Assembly: GCA_945860125.1 (NCBI GenBank)
Contig: CAMAPQ010000014.1
Location: 1-44,572 of the forward strand
Source of the DNA: Klebsiella pneumoniae
GTDB taxonomy: Bacteria; Pseudomonadota; Gammaproteobacteria; Pseudomonadales; CAMAPQ01
Length of the DNA stretch: 44,572 nt
Direction of reading: 5' to 3'
Part shown: positions 34,269 through 44,531 of the stretch, piece by piece
Layout: every line of letters starts with the position of its first letter
Numbering within the stretch: the stretch's first letter is position 1
Notes under the pieces: model-generated
The model's database searches: none
The model's input: the letters and a program-made list of their open reading frames with translations, nothing else
Told to the model about the DNA's origin: nothing
Translations under genes and position numbers: made by a program

Positions 34269-35168
34269 ATGAATATGTTATCTGCCTCACCCGAACAGTT
34301 TTTAAGCACCGTCCAGCTTCGACTTCACGAACGTATTACCACTTTTTTAAATAGCCAGCCATTTCCAGCAGAACACTTAAAAGAAGCCATAGCCTACGTA
34401 TTGAAAAATAGTGGCAAGCATTTTCGACCTGGCTTAATTTATGCCTTAACGCAAAGCTGGGGTAGCCCCTTAGAAAAAGCAGATGATCTTGCCTTAGCGA
34501 TCGAATTAACTCACACCTATTCATTAGTGCACGATGACCTCCCTGCGATGGATAATGATGATCTCAGACGAGGAAAGGCAACATGCCATATCGCTTATGA
34601 TGAAGCGACAGCGATTTTAGTAGGCGATAGCCTTCAAGCATTGGCTTTTCAAATTATTGCAGACTCAGCTCACTTAACAGCCACACAAAAAGTGGCTGCG
34701 ATCAGCCAGCTTGCGACTTCTTCTGGCATGCAAGGCATGGTGGCAGGTCAAGCTTTAGATTTAAAAGAAACGGGGCACACCGCCTCACGCGAAAAAGTAA
34801 ATCTTATCCATCACCTTAAAACAGGAAAACTTATTTCATGTTGCATTGAAATGGGAATTATCGCCTGTGAAATTACGGATACAAAGGTGATGAGTCACTT
34901 AAGAAAATACGGTGAGCTCATTGGTCTTGCTTTTCAAGTACAAGATGACATTTTAGATAGCACAACCAGCACTGCTTTGCTTGGCAAACAAACAGGAAAA
35001 GATTTAAGCCAACAAAAAAATACTTACGTTTCAAGTTTGGGGCTCAAAAAAGCACAAGAAGAAGCAGAGAATCTCATTGCGTCTGCTGAAAAAGCGGTGA
35101 GTATTTTGGGCGAAAATAGCAGCCTGCTAAAAGCGCTCGCAAGGTTTGTCATTGAGCGCACAAAATAG
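34269..35168 (+). CDS. ispA: Farnesyl diphosphate synthase
   Basis: IspA joins isopentenyl and allylic diphosphates to farnesyl diphosphate in the cytoplasm. The 299-residue protein has the first Asp-rich motif in SLVHDDLPAMDNDDLRRGKATCH, the conserved GKHFRPGL near residue 50, and the second motif in FQVQDDILD. The length matches short-chain trans-prenyltransferases. It lies between xseB and dxs on the same strand, so enzymes for the first and the prenyl-chain steps of the pathway are produced together. Confidence 0.96.
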   Translation: MNMLSASPEQFLSTVQLRLHERITTFLNSQPFPAEHLKEAIAYVLKNSGKHFRPGLIYALTQSWGSPLEKADDLALAIELTHTYSLVHDDLPAMDNDDLRRGKATCHIAYDEATAILVGDSLQALAFQIIADSAHLTATQKVAAISQLATSSGMQGMVAGQALDLKETGHTASREKVNLIHHLKTGKLISCCIEMGIIACEITDTKVMSHLRKYGELIGLAFQVQDDILDSTTSTALLGKQTGKDLSQQKNTYVSSLGLKKAQEEAENLIASAEKAVSILGENSSLLKALARFVIERTK

Positions 35169-35266
35169 CCTTTTAATAGCTTCTATCTTATATTGCTACA
35201 AAGTGTTTAAAATAGCAGGCTTATTGTAGTTTAATTTTATATTTACTTATTTGATGTTTTAAAAGT

Positions 35267-37141
35267 ATGTTTACTGATATCCCTCTGACGCGTCCTCACA
35301 CACCGCTGCTGAATAAAATTCAAAAGCCAGAAGATTTACGTTTATTGCCATCTGATAAACTCACCGAACTTGCAAGAGAGTTACGCCTTTTTTTACTCTA
35401 TCTTGTAGGGCAAACAGGGGGGCATTTTGGTGCAGGCTTAGGCGTAATTGAGCTCACAGTTGCACTACATTATGTTTTTAATACCCCTTTTGATCGAGTG
35501 GTATGGGATGTGGGACATCAAGCCTATCCACATAAAATTCTAACCGGCAGACGAGAACAACTTTTTACCTTAAGACAACAAGAAGGGATTAAAGGCTTCC
35601 CATGCCGAGAAGAAAGTGAGTTTGATACTTTTGGTGTAGGACATTCAAGCACCTCTATTAGCGCGGCACTAGGAATGGCACTTGCCAACAAACTTGCTGG
35701 AATAAAAAGAAAATGTGTTGCCGTAATTGGAGATGGGGCCATGACTGCCGGCATGGCATTTGAAGCGTTAAATCATGCCGGTCATGAAAAAGCTAATTTA
35801 CTGGTGATTTTAAATGATAATCGGATGTCAATTTCAGAAAACGTTGGCGGTCTTTCCAATTATTTTGCGCGGATTCTTGCAAGCCGCACTTATCATTCTT
35901 TGCGCGAAGGCAGCAAGAAAATATTAGAAGGTAGCCCAAATGCTTTAAGCTTTGCCAAAAAAACAGAGGAACATTTTAAAGGCATGGTCTGTCCTGGCAC
36001 CTTGTTTGAAGAGATGGGATTTAATTATATTGGCCCTATTCATGGTCATGACATTGATCAACTTATTGAATCACTTGAAAAAATAAAAAATCGTCCAGGG
36101 CCGCAATTACTACACATCGTTACCCAAAAAGGAAAAGGCTTTCTTCCGGCAGAAGAAGATCCTATCGCTTATCATGCCCTGTCAAAAATTGAGCCGAAAA
36201 AAAAATCTACCACTACCGAACAACTCAAACCTAAATACTCAGATATTTTTGGTCAGTGGTTGTGTGATATGGCAGAAATAGATGGAAAATTAGTGGGTAT
36301 TACCCCTGCAATGAGAGAAGGTTCTGGGATGGTTGACTTCTCAAAACGTTATCCTGATCGATATTATGATGTAGCAATCGCAGAGCAGCACAGCGTTACT
36401 TTTGCAGCAGGCCTTGCGTGTGAGGGTTATAAACCTGTTGTTGCGATCTATTCAACTTTTCTACAACGTGCTTATGATCAACTAATTCATGATGTTGCCA
36501 TTCAAAATTTAGATGTTTTATTTGCAATTGATCGGGCGGGTCTCGTAGGAGAAGATGGGCCAACACACGCGGGTAGCTTTGATTTAACTTACCTTCGCTG
36601 CATTCCAAATATAATCATCATGGCACCTTCCGATGAAAATGAGTGCCGACAAATGTTATATACAGGCTTTAAGTATGCAGGCCCAGCAGCTGTTCGTTAT
36701 CCCAGAGGAACAGGAACAGGCGTGCAGATTGAAACCAAAATGTCTGCTATACCTCTTGGAAAAGCCATTATAAAACGAGAAGGTGCGCGAGTTGCTTTCT
36801 TAAGTTTTGGCTCAACACTCTCAGCCACATTAAAAGCCGCAGAAGTATTGAATGCAACAGTCGCTGATATGCGGTTTATTAAACCGCTGGATGAAAAAAT
36901 GATTGTTCAACTTCGTAAAGATTATGAGCTACTCGTCACCGTTGAGGAAAATACGGTAGCAGGTGGTGCAGGTTCTGCCGTGAGTGAGTTTTTAAATGAA
37001 AAGGGATTAAATGCGAGCCTTCTTCAAATAGGTTTGCCTGATAGATTTGTTAATCATGGCACTCATGCGCAAATGCTGAAAGCATGTCATCTTGACGCAG
37101 AGGGTATTCTAGAAAAAACAAACAGCAGGCTAAATTCTTAG
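35267..37141 (+). CDS. dxs: 1-deoxy-D-xylulose-5-phosphate synthase
   Basis: Dxs is the thiamine-diphosphate enzyme that condenses pyruvate and glyceraldehyde 3-phosphate, the entry step of the MEP pathway. The 624 residues follow the family from [17 protein letters not shown] onwards. The ThDP/Mg site is [31 protein letters not shown] and the substrate region is [15 protein letters not shown]. The pyrimidine-domain segment [19 protein letters not shown] carries the catalytic Glu. The C-terminal transketolase domain is complete. The ribosome binding site is weak and it follows ispA by 98 bp. Confidence 0.97.
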   Translation: MFTDIPLTRPHTPLLNKIQKPEDLRLLPSDKLTELARELRLFLLYLVGQTGGHFGAGLGVIELTVALHYVFNTPFDRVVWDVGHQAYPHKILTGRREQLFTLRQQEGIKGFPCREESEFDTFGVGHSSTSISAALGMALANKLAGIKRKCVAVIGDGAMTAGMAFEALNHAGHEKANLLVILNDNRMSISENVGGLSNYFARILASRTYHSLREGSKKILEGSPNALSFAKKTEEHFKGMVCPGTLFEEMGFNYIGPIHGHDIDQLIESLEKIKNRPGPQLLHIVTQKGKGFLPAEEDPIAYHALSKIEPKKKSTTTEQLKPKYSDIFGQWLCDMAEIDGKLVGITPAMREGSGMVDFSKRYPDRYYDVAIAEQHSVTFAAGLACEGYKPVVAIYSTFLQRAYDQLIHDVAIQNLDVLFAIDRAGLVGEDGPTHAGSFDLTYLRCIPNIIIMAPSDENECRQMLYTGFKYAGPAAVRYPRGTGTGVQIETKMSAIPLGKAIIKREGARVAFLSFGSTLSATLKAAEVLNATVADMRFIKPLDEKMIVQLRKDYELLVTVEENTVAGGAGSAVSEFLNEKGLNASLLQIGLPDRFVNHGTHAQMLKACHLDAEGILEKTNSRLNS

Positions 37142-37369
37142 CTTTTAATGCAACGAACTTGTTTTAAGTTATTCACAACTTTAACAAGCTCAGCAAAAAA
37201 TTACGTTCCTTAAATTGGAATTTTTGCAAAAGATAAGGGGTGATATAAAGAGTGAGAGATTTTGGTATTTTTTAAAATTCTGCAAGAATTTGCTCTTTCT
37301 TAGTTTTAGCTTAAAAAGCTAAGCTAAATTTTATTTTTAGAATAATGTCCATATTGAAAGACTCTAAAA

Positions 37370-37445
37370 TGGCGTCCCCTAGGGGAGTCGAACCCCTGTT
37401 ATCGCCGTGAAAGGGCGGTGTCCTAGGCCTCTAGACGAAGGGGAC
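37370..37445 (-). tRNA. tRNA-Glu (anticodon UUC)
   Basis: The minus strand reads GTCCCCTTCGTCTAGAGGCC, then the anticodon arm CGCCCTTTCACGGCG, the T arm GGGGTTCGACTCCCC and the acceptor end GGGGACGCCA. The 7-bp acceptor stem pairs, the anticodon is TTC and the CCA is encoded. The total is 76 bases. It stands alone between dxs and trxB and not in an rRNA spacer. Confidence 0.97.
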
Positions 37446-37469
37446 ATTTGCTCGTCGAGCGAGTTGCGC

Positions 37470-37498
37470 ATTATGCGCAAATTTATTTATCTGTGCAA
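37470..37498 (-). promoter_or_regulatory. Promoter of tRNA-Glu
   Basis: On the minus strand TTGCAC (37498-37493) and CATAAT (37475-37470) are separated by exactly 17 bases. They are followed by GCGC, a GC-rich discriminator typical of stringently controlled stable-RNA promoters. The predicted start is about 16 bases before the mature tRNA. Confidence 0.7.
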
Positions 37499-37673
37499 GC
37501 TCTTTTTATAACTTTTTTTCTAAAAAAAAACAAAATAATTTGCAGCAGAATTTGCTCTAAAAAATGCTATTTAAAAGATAATTAAAGAGAATAAAACTTG
37601 AGTTTATAAGATTGCTTTGCTTGAATAGGGATAATCATTTTATACGTATGAAAAGACGCTGCCTCCCAACTGA

Positions 37674-38642
<969 letters not shown>

Positions 38643-38645
38643 TTA

Positions 38646-39347
38646 GTGCTGCCCCTTCTTTCAGCAAAGATGATTTTTCCCCCCATAGAGAGCGCGCTTG
38701 AAGAACCTAACGGGCTTCTTGCTATGGGGGGTGACCTTTCTACTCAAAGGCTCCTTCTCGCCTATGCTTCAGGTATTTTTCCTTGGTTTGATGAACAACA
38801 ACCTATTCTTTGGTGGTCGCCCAATCCACGTGCGGTTATTTATCCTTCCGAACTAAAAATAGCAAAAAGCCTTAGGAGTATTTTGAAAAAAGGCTTATTT
38901 CACGTTACTTACGACACTGCTTTCTCTCAAGTTGTTGAGGCATGTCGTGCACCACGAAAAAATGCACAAGGCACATGGATTACTGAACAAATACAAAAAT
39001 CCTATAACGAACTACACCAACAAGGTTATGCGCACTCTATAGAATGCTGGCAAAAAAATAAGTTGGTGGGTGGGCTATATGGCGTTACTTTAGGGAAGTT
39101 ATTTTTTGGAGAGTCCATGTTTAGTTTTGCGACTAACAGTTCAAAAGTTGCTTTTGTTTATTTAGTACAACATCTTGCCTCTTTTGGTTTTCCACTGATT
39201 GATTGCCAAGTACCCAACTCACACCTTGAAAGCTTAGGCTCAACGACCATTCCAAGAAGTGAATTTAAAATACTCCTTAAACATTATGCTTCTTTTCCAC
39301 GAGACGATGCGCCGTGGCACACGCCTTTCAGTCTTTTTTTTGATTAA
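38646..39347 (+). CDS. aat: Leucyl/phenylalanyl-tRNA-protein transferase
   Basis: Aat moves Leu or Phe from tRNA onto proteins with N-terminal Lys or Arg, creating N-degrons for ClpS. The 233-residue protein contains the family blocks EPNGLLAMGGDLS, YASGIFPWF, PILWWSPNPRAVI, GTWITEQIQKSY, HSIECWQKNKLVGGLYGVTLGKLFFGESMFS and DCQVPNSHLESLGS. The start is a GTG three bases after the trxB stop. An ATG at 38670 is possible but would cut into the conserved N-terminal region. Confidence 0.95.
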   Translation: MLPLLSAKMIFPPIESALEEPNGLLAMGGDLSTQRLLLAYASGIFPWFDEQQPILWWSPNPRAVIYPSELKIAKSLRSILKKGLFHVTYDTAFSQVVEACRAPRKNAQGTWITEQIQKSYNELHQQGYAHSIECWQKNKLVGGLYGVTLGKLFFGESMFSFATNSSKVAFVYLVQHLASFGFPLIDCQVPNSHLESLGSTTIPRSEFKILLKHYASFPRDDAPWHTPFSLFFD

Positions 39348-39528
39348 TCAATTTCGTGGTTGCTATAAAAATCGCAGCAAGAGCGCTTAACAAGAGACGC
39401 AAAAAAATCGCCAATCTGAAAATAGAATAAATATTAATATTGGGAAATTACTCAAGACTCTTCTATTCTTGATCTTACTTTTTGAATATGTACTTTTTAA
39501 TTTTTTAGTTGAAAAACAAAAAAGGGTA

Positions 39529-40302
39529 ATGCAAGTCGTGGAGAATGAAACGTTGAATGAAGAACAATGGATTGCCGAGGCAAAAAAAGAAAGCACCAGC
39601 GCCAATTTAAATGACATAAAGTTTTTTATTACGCCGAGTCATAACTGTAGCTACTTACCACGCAAAGATGCAACGACTTTGTTTGTTGACCCTCGACTTA
39701 TCATCACGCCAGCTAATTATAGCTATATGTCTGATAGAGGGTTTCGGCGAAGCGGCGATTATCTATATCGCCCTCACTGCCAAAATTGTAACGCCTGCCT
39801 TCCCGTGAGAATTCCTACTTCAATCTTTAAGCATAACCGCAAACAAAAAAGAATTTGGGAGAAAAATAAGGATCTAGAAATCGCTTTTGTTTCGCCTTCT
39901 TATACAGACGAATATTTTAATCTTTATGCACGCTATATCAGTGAAAGACATAACGATGGTGATATGCATCCTCCCTCACCAGATCAGTTTCGTTCGTTCT
40001 TATTAAGCAAATGGAGTCATACTTATTTTTTAGAATTTAGACTTAAAAATGAACTGGTTGCTGTCGCAGTAACGGACATCTTAAATAATGGTTTTTCTGC
40101 TGTTTATACTTTTTACTCAACGCCTTTTCTAAAAAGAAGCCTAGGGGTTTATGCCATTTTAAAACAAATTGAAGAAGCAAAAAACCGTAACTTAGAATAT
40201 GTTTTTCTTGGCTATTGGATCAAAGCATGCAAAAAAATGAACTATAAAAGTGAGTTTAAACCCTTTGAAGTTTATGTGGATAATCAATGGCAACTTATTT
40301 GA
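39529..40302 (+). CDS. bpt: Aspartate/glutamate leucyltransferase (arginyltransferase homologue)
   Basis: Bpt adds Leu to proteins with N-terminal Asp or Glu, the second N-degron-forming enzyme. Recognisable blocks are FFITPSHNCSYLPRKDATTLFVDPR, with its conserved Cys, YRPHCQNCNACLPVRIP (a C-x2-C-x2-C cluster) and YARYISERHNDGDM. VYTFYSTPFLKRSLGVYAILKQIEEAK and YVFLGYWIKACKKMNYKSEFKPFE follow. The track start at 39469 adds a hydrophobic stretch not usual in the family. The ATG at 39529 (257 residues) or the GTG at 39538, about 11 bases after AAGGG, are more likely. infA follows closely. Confidence 0.93.
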   Translation: MQVVENETLNEEQWIAEAKKESTSANLNDIKFFITPSHNCSYLPRKDATTLFVDPRLIITPANYSYMSDRGFRRSGDYLYRPHCQNCNACLPVRIPTSIFKHNRKQKRIWEKNKDLEIAFVSPSYTDEYFNLYARYISERHNDGDMHPPSPDQFRSFLLSKWSHTYFLEFRLKNELVAVAVTDILNNGFSAVYTFYSTPFLKRSLGVYAILKQIEEAKNRNLEYVFLGYWIKACKKMNYKSEFKPFEVYVDNQWQLI

Positions 40303-40400
40303 TGCGAATAATTAATGGTTTACTCTTTTCAATTAGTAGTTTTTAATGCAAAATCCGCAGTCTTGAAAATTTGCGCACGCGAGATAATAAGGATTGAAGT

Positions 40401-40619
40401 ATGTCAAAAGAAGATCTGATTGAAATGGAAGGTACTGTTACGGATACTTTACCCAATACAATGTTTAGGGTTCAGTTGGATAATGGTCACGTTGTAACGG
40501 CACATATCTCAGGAAAAATGAGAAAAAATTACATAAAAATATTAACAGGAGATAAAGTCAAAGTTAGCCTTACACCCTACGACTTAAGCAAAGGAAGAAT
40601 TACCTTCCGAGTGAAGTAA
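40401..40619 (+). CDS. infA: Translation initiation factor IF-1
   Basis: This 72-residue S1-type OB-fold protein binds the ribosomal A site during initiation. The sequence is [19 protein letters not shown] with [19 protein letters not shown] and a C-terminal FRVK, standard for the family. Ribosome-binding bases AAGGA occur upstream. The position beside aat/bpt and convergent with clpA is typical of gammaproteobacteria. Confidence 0.98.
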   Translation: MSKEDLIEMEGTVTDTLPNTMFRVQLDNGHVVTAHISGKMRKNYIKILTGDKVKVSLTPYDLSKGRITFRVK

Positions 40620-40627
40620 GGCGCTAC

Positions 40628-40730
40628 ATCTCAGATCCTGCGCATAATCTCAGATCTTTGCATACTGGGCGCAAAGCAGGTGATCATTTACGGCGCAAAG
40701 AAAATAACCGTAAAAATGCGCCGTCGTCGT
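40628..40730. repeat. Tandem and inverted repeats between infA and clpA
   Basis: ATCTCAGATC occurs twice with a 19-base period (40628 and 40647), each followed by a GCATA-like tail. GGCGCAAAG also occurs twice further on. Near 40691-40725 ACGGCGCA pairs perfectly with TGCGCCGT across about 19 bases. This convergent intergenic segment may form transcript-ending hairpins, but it has no T-run. Confidence 0.5.
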
Positions 40731-40770
40731 TTTGTCAAAATTCTTCGTGCGAGCGCATTATAAATAACAA

Positions 40771-43080
40771 TTACTCATGCGCCTCATGAACAACTTCATC
40801 CGAAGCCTCGTAGACAAATTTTGGCTTATCTTCTGCTTCATCAAGCTGAACATGTACTTCGCCGCCACCTGATAACGCTCCAAACAAAATAGAATCAGCA
40901 AGTGGTTTTTTAATCTTTTCTTGTATCAATCTTGCCATAGGTCTTGCACCCATTTTGGCATCGTAACCATTATGCGCAAGCCAAGCACGAACATTGTCAT
41001 CAATTTTTACCTTTACTTTCTTCTCAACAAGCTGAGCTTGCAGCTCGCCTAAAAATTTATCTACCACACTGCGAATCACATTAAAATCAAGACCATTAAA
41101 CTGAATAATGCTATCTAAACGATTCCTAAACTCAGGTGTAAAAGTCTTTTTAAGCTTCTCAAGGCCATCTGATAAATGATCTTGGAACGTAAAGCCAATG
41201 GATGCGCGCCCCATTTCTTCTGCACCAGCATTAGTGGTCATAACAAGCACAACATTACGGAAATCAGCTTTTCTACCATTATTATCAGTTAAGGAACCAT
41301 GATCCATAACCTGCAATAAAAGGTTAAATACTTCAGGATGTGCTTTTTCAATTTCATCCAATAACAAAACACAATGCGGATGTTTTGTTATTGCTTCCGT
41401 TAAAAGACCGCCTTGATCATAACCAACATAACCTGGAGGCGCGCCAATCAATCGAGAAACCGTGTGACGCTCCATGTACTCAGACATGTCAAATCTAATT
41501 AACTCGATACCTAGAACACTCGCTAGCTGGCGGGTAAGCTCTGTTTTACCCACGCCTGTTGGACCTGCAAAAAGAAAACAACCCACAGGCTTCTCAGGCG
41601 ACTTTAAACCTGCACGAGAAAGCTTAATAGCGTTTGTTACCGCGCCCACAGCCACATCTTGACCATAAACACGACCTTTCAATTCAGTATCCAAATTCCT
41701 TAAAATTTCTTTATCTGAAGCTGACACATTTTTAGGGGGGATACGCGCAATTTTGGCGACAATATTTTCAATATCTGCCACATTAATTACTTTTTTACGC
41801 TTGCTCGCAGGCTGTAAACGTTGATAAGCACCCGCCTCATCAATTACATCAATGGCTTTATCAGGCAAATGACGATCATTGATATATCTCTCTGCAAGCT
41901 CAACCGCAGCAAACAGTGCTTTATCTGAATAACGAATTTGATGGTGATCTTCAAAACGCGACTTTAAACCTTTTAAAATCTGATAAGTTTCATCCACCGA
42001 AGGTTCTGGCACATCAATCTTTTGGAAGCGTCGGGCTAAAGCTCGATCTTTCTCAAAAATACCACGATATTCAGTATAAGTTGTTGAACCAATACATTTT
42101 ACCTGCCCTGAAGCAAGTAGCGGTTTTAGTAAATTAGAGGCATCCATTACGCCGCCGGAAGCTGCACCTGCACCAATGATGGTGTGAATCTCATCGATAA
42201 ATAAAATAGCATGGGTTCGACGCTGTAACTCTGCAAGCAAAGCCTTAAATCTTTTTTCAAAATCACCACGATATTTTGTGCCTGCAAGTAAAGCACCCAA
42301 ATCAAGCGTATAAACAGTACTCTGCGCAATTGCATCCGGCACTTTCTCTTCAACAATCATCTTGGCTAAACCTTCGGCTATTGCTGTTTTGCCCACGCCA
42401 GGCTCACCAACCAATAAAGGATTGTTTTTTCTTCTTCTACACAGAATTTGGATTGTTCTTTCAATCTCAGACTCGCGCCCAACTAAAGGGTCAATTCGTC
42501 CTACTGCCGCCAACTCATTTAAGTTTGTCGCATATGACTCAAGCGGACTTTTTGCTGAGCTTTCTTGACCTGCACTCTCCTCACTCTCTGGTTGCTCATG
42601 ATGATGAGAAGCATGTAAATCATGCCCAGGCTGATGATCATCAGCAACTTTCGTAATGCCATGAGCGATATAATTAACAACATCAATTCTGGCAACACTT
42701 TGCTTTTTAAGAAAATAAACAGCCTGGCTTTCTTGCTCACTGAAAATAGCAACCAGAACATTTGCACCTGTCACTTCTTTCTTACCAGAAGACTGAACAT
42801 GAAAAACAGCACGCTGTAATACTCGCTGAAAACCCAGCGTTGGCTGCGTTTCCCTATCAGCATCATGAGAAGGAATAAGGGGGGTTGTAGAATCAACAAA
42901 ATTTGTTAAATCTGCTCTTAATTCATCTAAATCAGTTCCTGCTGCTCTTAATACTTTAGCAGCAGCGTCATTATCGAGAAGAGCAAGCAATAGATGCTCA
43001 ACCGTCATATATTCATGCCGCTTCGATCTCGCTTGACGAAATGCAGAATTCAACGTGAGCTCTAAGTCTTTACTTAACAT
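40771..43080 (-). CDS. clpA: ATP-dependent Clp protease ATP-binding subunit ClpA
   Basis: ClpA is the AAA+ unfoldase that feeds substrates to ClpP. The 769-residue protein has the Clp N-domain (MLSKDLELTLNSAFRQARSKRHEYMTVEHLLLALL), the first AAA+ module (Walker A GEPGVGKT, Walker B LFIDEIHTI) and the second (GPTGVGKT, LLLDEIEKAHPEV). An IGF tripeptide in MGRASIGFTF corresponds to the ClpP-docking loop (IGL in E. coli). The linker contains His/Glu-rich HHHEQPESEESAG. The track begins at a GTG three codons upstream, while the ATG at 43080 has AAGGG nine bases before it and matches the family start. clpS lies 61 bases upstream. clpP is not in the window. Confidence 0.97.
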   Translation of the reverse strand: MLSKDLELTLNSAFRQARSKRHEYMTVEHLLLALLDNDAAAKVLRAAGTDLDELRADLTNFVDSTTPLIPSHDADRETQPTLGFQRVLQRAVFHVQSSGKKEVTGANVLVAIFSEQESQAVYFLKKQSVARIDVVNYIAHGITKVADDHQPGHDLHASHHHEQPESEESAGQESSAKSPLESYATNLNELAAVGRIDPLVGRESEIERTIQILCRRRKNNPLLVGEPGVGKTAIAEGLAKMIVEEKVPDAIAQSTVYTLDLGALLAGTKYRGDFEKRFKALLAELQRRTHAILFIDEIHTIIGAGAASGGVMDASNLLKPLLASGQVKCIGSTTYTEYRGIFEKDRALARRFQKIDVPEPSVDETYQILKGLKSRFEDHHQIRYSDKALFAAVELAERYINDRHLPDKAIDVIDEAGAYQRLQPASKRKKVINVADIENIVAKIARIPPKNVSASDKEILRNLDTELKGRVYGQDVAVGAVTNAIKLSRAGLKSPEKPVGCFLFAGPTGVGKTELTRQLASVLGIELIRFDMSEYMERHTVSRLIGAPPGYVGYDQGGLLTEAITKHPHCVLLLDEIEKAHPEVFNLLLQVMDHGSLTDNNGRKADFRNVVLVMTTNAGAEEMGRASIGFTFQDHLSDGLEKLKKTFTPEFRNRLDSIIQFNGLDFNVIRSVVDKFLGELQAQLVEKKVKVKIDDNVRAWLAHNGYDAKMGARPMARLIQEKIKKPLADSILFGALSGGGEVHVQLDEAEDKPKFVYEASDEVVHEAHE

Positions 43081-43141
43081 TTCCGTCACCCTTTTATACC
43101 TTATATAAAAACGAAGCCACGCCTGTCTTAATTATATTGTT

Positions 43142-43510
43142 CTAATCTAAAACTGGCTCAATCTCGCACAATAGAGGATGCTGATTCTCCCTTGCATGCT
43201 GAATTACCTGCGTCGCTTTTGTTTCTGCTACATCCTTTGTAAAAATGCCGCACCGAGCCTTACCCTGCGTGTGCACTTCAAACATAATCTGTGCTGCTTT
43301 CTCTTTTGGCATACTGAAAAGATACTCCAAAACATGAACAACAAAATCCATTGGCGTAAAATCATCATTCAGCATTACAACACAGTACATGGGCGGTGGT
43401 TTCACTAGCTGAGCATTTTCTTCTAAGACCAGCTCATGACCAGATTCAACTCCAGGAGAATGACCATCCACCTGATTTAATACTAGATGAAAGAATGGGT
43501 TTTTACTCAT
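43142..43510 (-). CDS. clpS: ATP-dependent Clp protease adapter ClpS
   Basis: ClpS recognises N-terminal Leu, Phe, Trp and Tyr and hands the protein to ClpA. The 122-residue product has the binding pocket in [22 protein letters not shown] (Asn-Asp-Asp and the gatekeeper Met) and the conserved His in [14 protein letters not shown]. The N-terminal arm, needed for transfer to ClpA, is about 40 residues and somewhat longer than in E. coli. It is in an operon with clpA, and cspD diverges from it, as in E. coli. Confidence 0.96.
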   Translation of the reverse strand: MSKNPFFHLVLNQVDGHSPGVESGHELVLEENAQLVKPPPMYCVVMLNDDFTPMDFVVHVLEYLFSMPKEKAAQIMFEVHTQGKARCGIFTKDVAETKATQVIQHARENQHPLLCEIEPVLD

Positions 43511-43766
43511 ATATAAATCTCATAAACCCTAGTTCAAAATATAAGCTTATTTACTAAAAAATGAGCGATTACTTAGTGTTAAGTTACACTTTACATGTTC
43601 ACCGATGAAGTTTAACAAAAATATTTTTATCCCTCATTAAAAGTAGACTACAATTCCGAAGATGCTGCAATTACCGACACTTATGTTGAAAATTTTACAG
43701 CATTTTTACTTTTTTAAACGTTTTTCATGCCCTTGAAATATTTGATTTTTTTTGTGTTTTCAGGGC

Positions 43767-43795
43767 TAGACGCAAAAAGGTAAACTCTGTATAAC
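43767..43795 (+). promoter_or_regulatory. Possible cspD promoter
   Basis: TAGACG (43767-43772) and TATAAC (43790-43795) are 17 bases apart. The predicted transcription start near 43802 would give a cspD leader of about 164 bases. The -35 match is only moderate. Confidence 0.35.
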
Positions 43796-43802
43796 ATCAT
43801 AT

Positions 43803-43832
43803 AAGAAGCCATGCTGGCTTCTTCTTTTGTTT
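43803..43832 (+). terminator. Hairpin with T-rich tail in the cspD leader
   Basis: AAGAAGCC and GGCTTCTT form a perfect 8-bp stem with loop ATGCT, followed by CTTTTGTTT. It could be an attenuator, a stabilising 5' hairpin of cspD mRNA, or the terminator of an unseen small transcript. Confidence 0.55.
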
Positions 43833-43965
43833 AGGTTTGATGAGATATAAAGCATACATAAATTTTTATTTATCGTGCGCTTTTTGTTCGATCAAGGAAG
43901 TAATGGTGTTAACTTGTCTGGCAAGACTGAAAAAATATTCAGTTTAACCAAGAGGGATTATAAGT

Positions 43966-44280
43966 ATGGCAACTGGGAAAGTTAAATGGTTCAATAACGC
44001 CAAAGGATACGGTTTTATTCGTCCTGATAATGGTGGTGACGATTTATTTGTACACTACTCCTACATTAACATGGATGGTTATAAAACCCTTAAGGCAGGG
44101 CAAGAAATCTCTTACGATGAACGCGAAGCGCCTAAAGGGCAACACGCGGTTAATATTAGAGAAAGTGAAAACACCCTAGAGGCTAATGCACTAGTAAACC
44201 AAGAAAATGACCAGCTAACCATTCAAACTAAAATAGACGCAAAGCCTATAATAAAAATTGAAGAAAGGGAGACGGCATAA
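43966..44280 (+). CDS. cspD: Cold-shock domain protein with C-terminal extension (CspD-like)
   Basis: This 104-residue single-strand nucleic-acid-binding protein has a cold-shock domain at residues 1-67 with RNP1 (KGYGFI) and RNP2 (DLFVHY). Its position beside clpS matches cspD of E. coli. The C-terminal 35 residues (ENTLEANALVNQENDQLTIQTKIDAKPIIKIEERETA) are an acidic, polar extension absent from E. coli CspD (74 residues). An AGAGGGA ribosome binding site is well placed. A terminator follows at 44378. Confidence 0.9.
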   Translation: MATGKVKWFNNAKGYGFIRPDNGGDDLFVHYSYINMDGYKTLKAGQEISYDEREAPKGQHAVNIRESENTLEANALVNQENDQLTIQTKIDAKPIIKIEERETA

Positions 44281-44312
44281 AGAAGCAGCTTTAATCATTT
44301 AGATGTTGGCTA

Positions 44313-44369
44313 TTTAGAATAACTAAACGTTTAGAATGCTAGCTGCTTAGAATACTAGCCACTTAGAAT
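44313..44369. repeat. Imperfect 16-17-bp tandem repeat after cspD
   Basis: TTTAGAAT/CTTAGAAT recurs four times at a 16-17-base period (44313, 44330, 44346, 44362) with related bases (CTA, GC) between. It lies between the cspD stop codon and its terminator. Confidence 0.65.
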
Positions 44370-44377
44370 AGAAAAAA

Positions 44378-44414
44378 GGGAGCAAGTACCGAACAAGCTC
44401 CCCCTTTATTTTTA
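44378..44414 (+). terminator. Intrinsic terminator of cspD
   Basis: GGGAGC and GCTCCC form the stem, followed by CCTTTATTTTT. Confidence 0.75.
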
Positions 44415-44531
44415 TAAAAAACTGTAAGTGATCACCCCTTGAAACTACATTGCCAAGCGTGATTTTTTCTTGCTATTTTTTCCAACTTGTATGACGCTAT
44501 GCCTTGTTGCTAAGTAACCAGGATCGTTACC

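Larger units (their letters stand above)
43511..43965. other. Divergent intergenic region clpS / cspD (455 bp)
   Basis: The region is AT-rich and without ORFs of interest. It contains a promoter-like pair at 43767-43795 and a strong hairpin at 43803-43823 (both listed), which together suggest a long cspD leader. No other feature was seen in the clpS-proximal half. Confidence 0.5.

Noticed and set aside
40757-40762. Minus-strand TATAAT followed by GCGC, looking like a stable-RNA promoter after clpA
   Set aside because: No acceptable -35 box at 16-18 bases and no tRNA or other RNA gene downstream.
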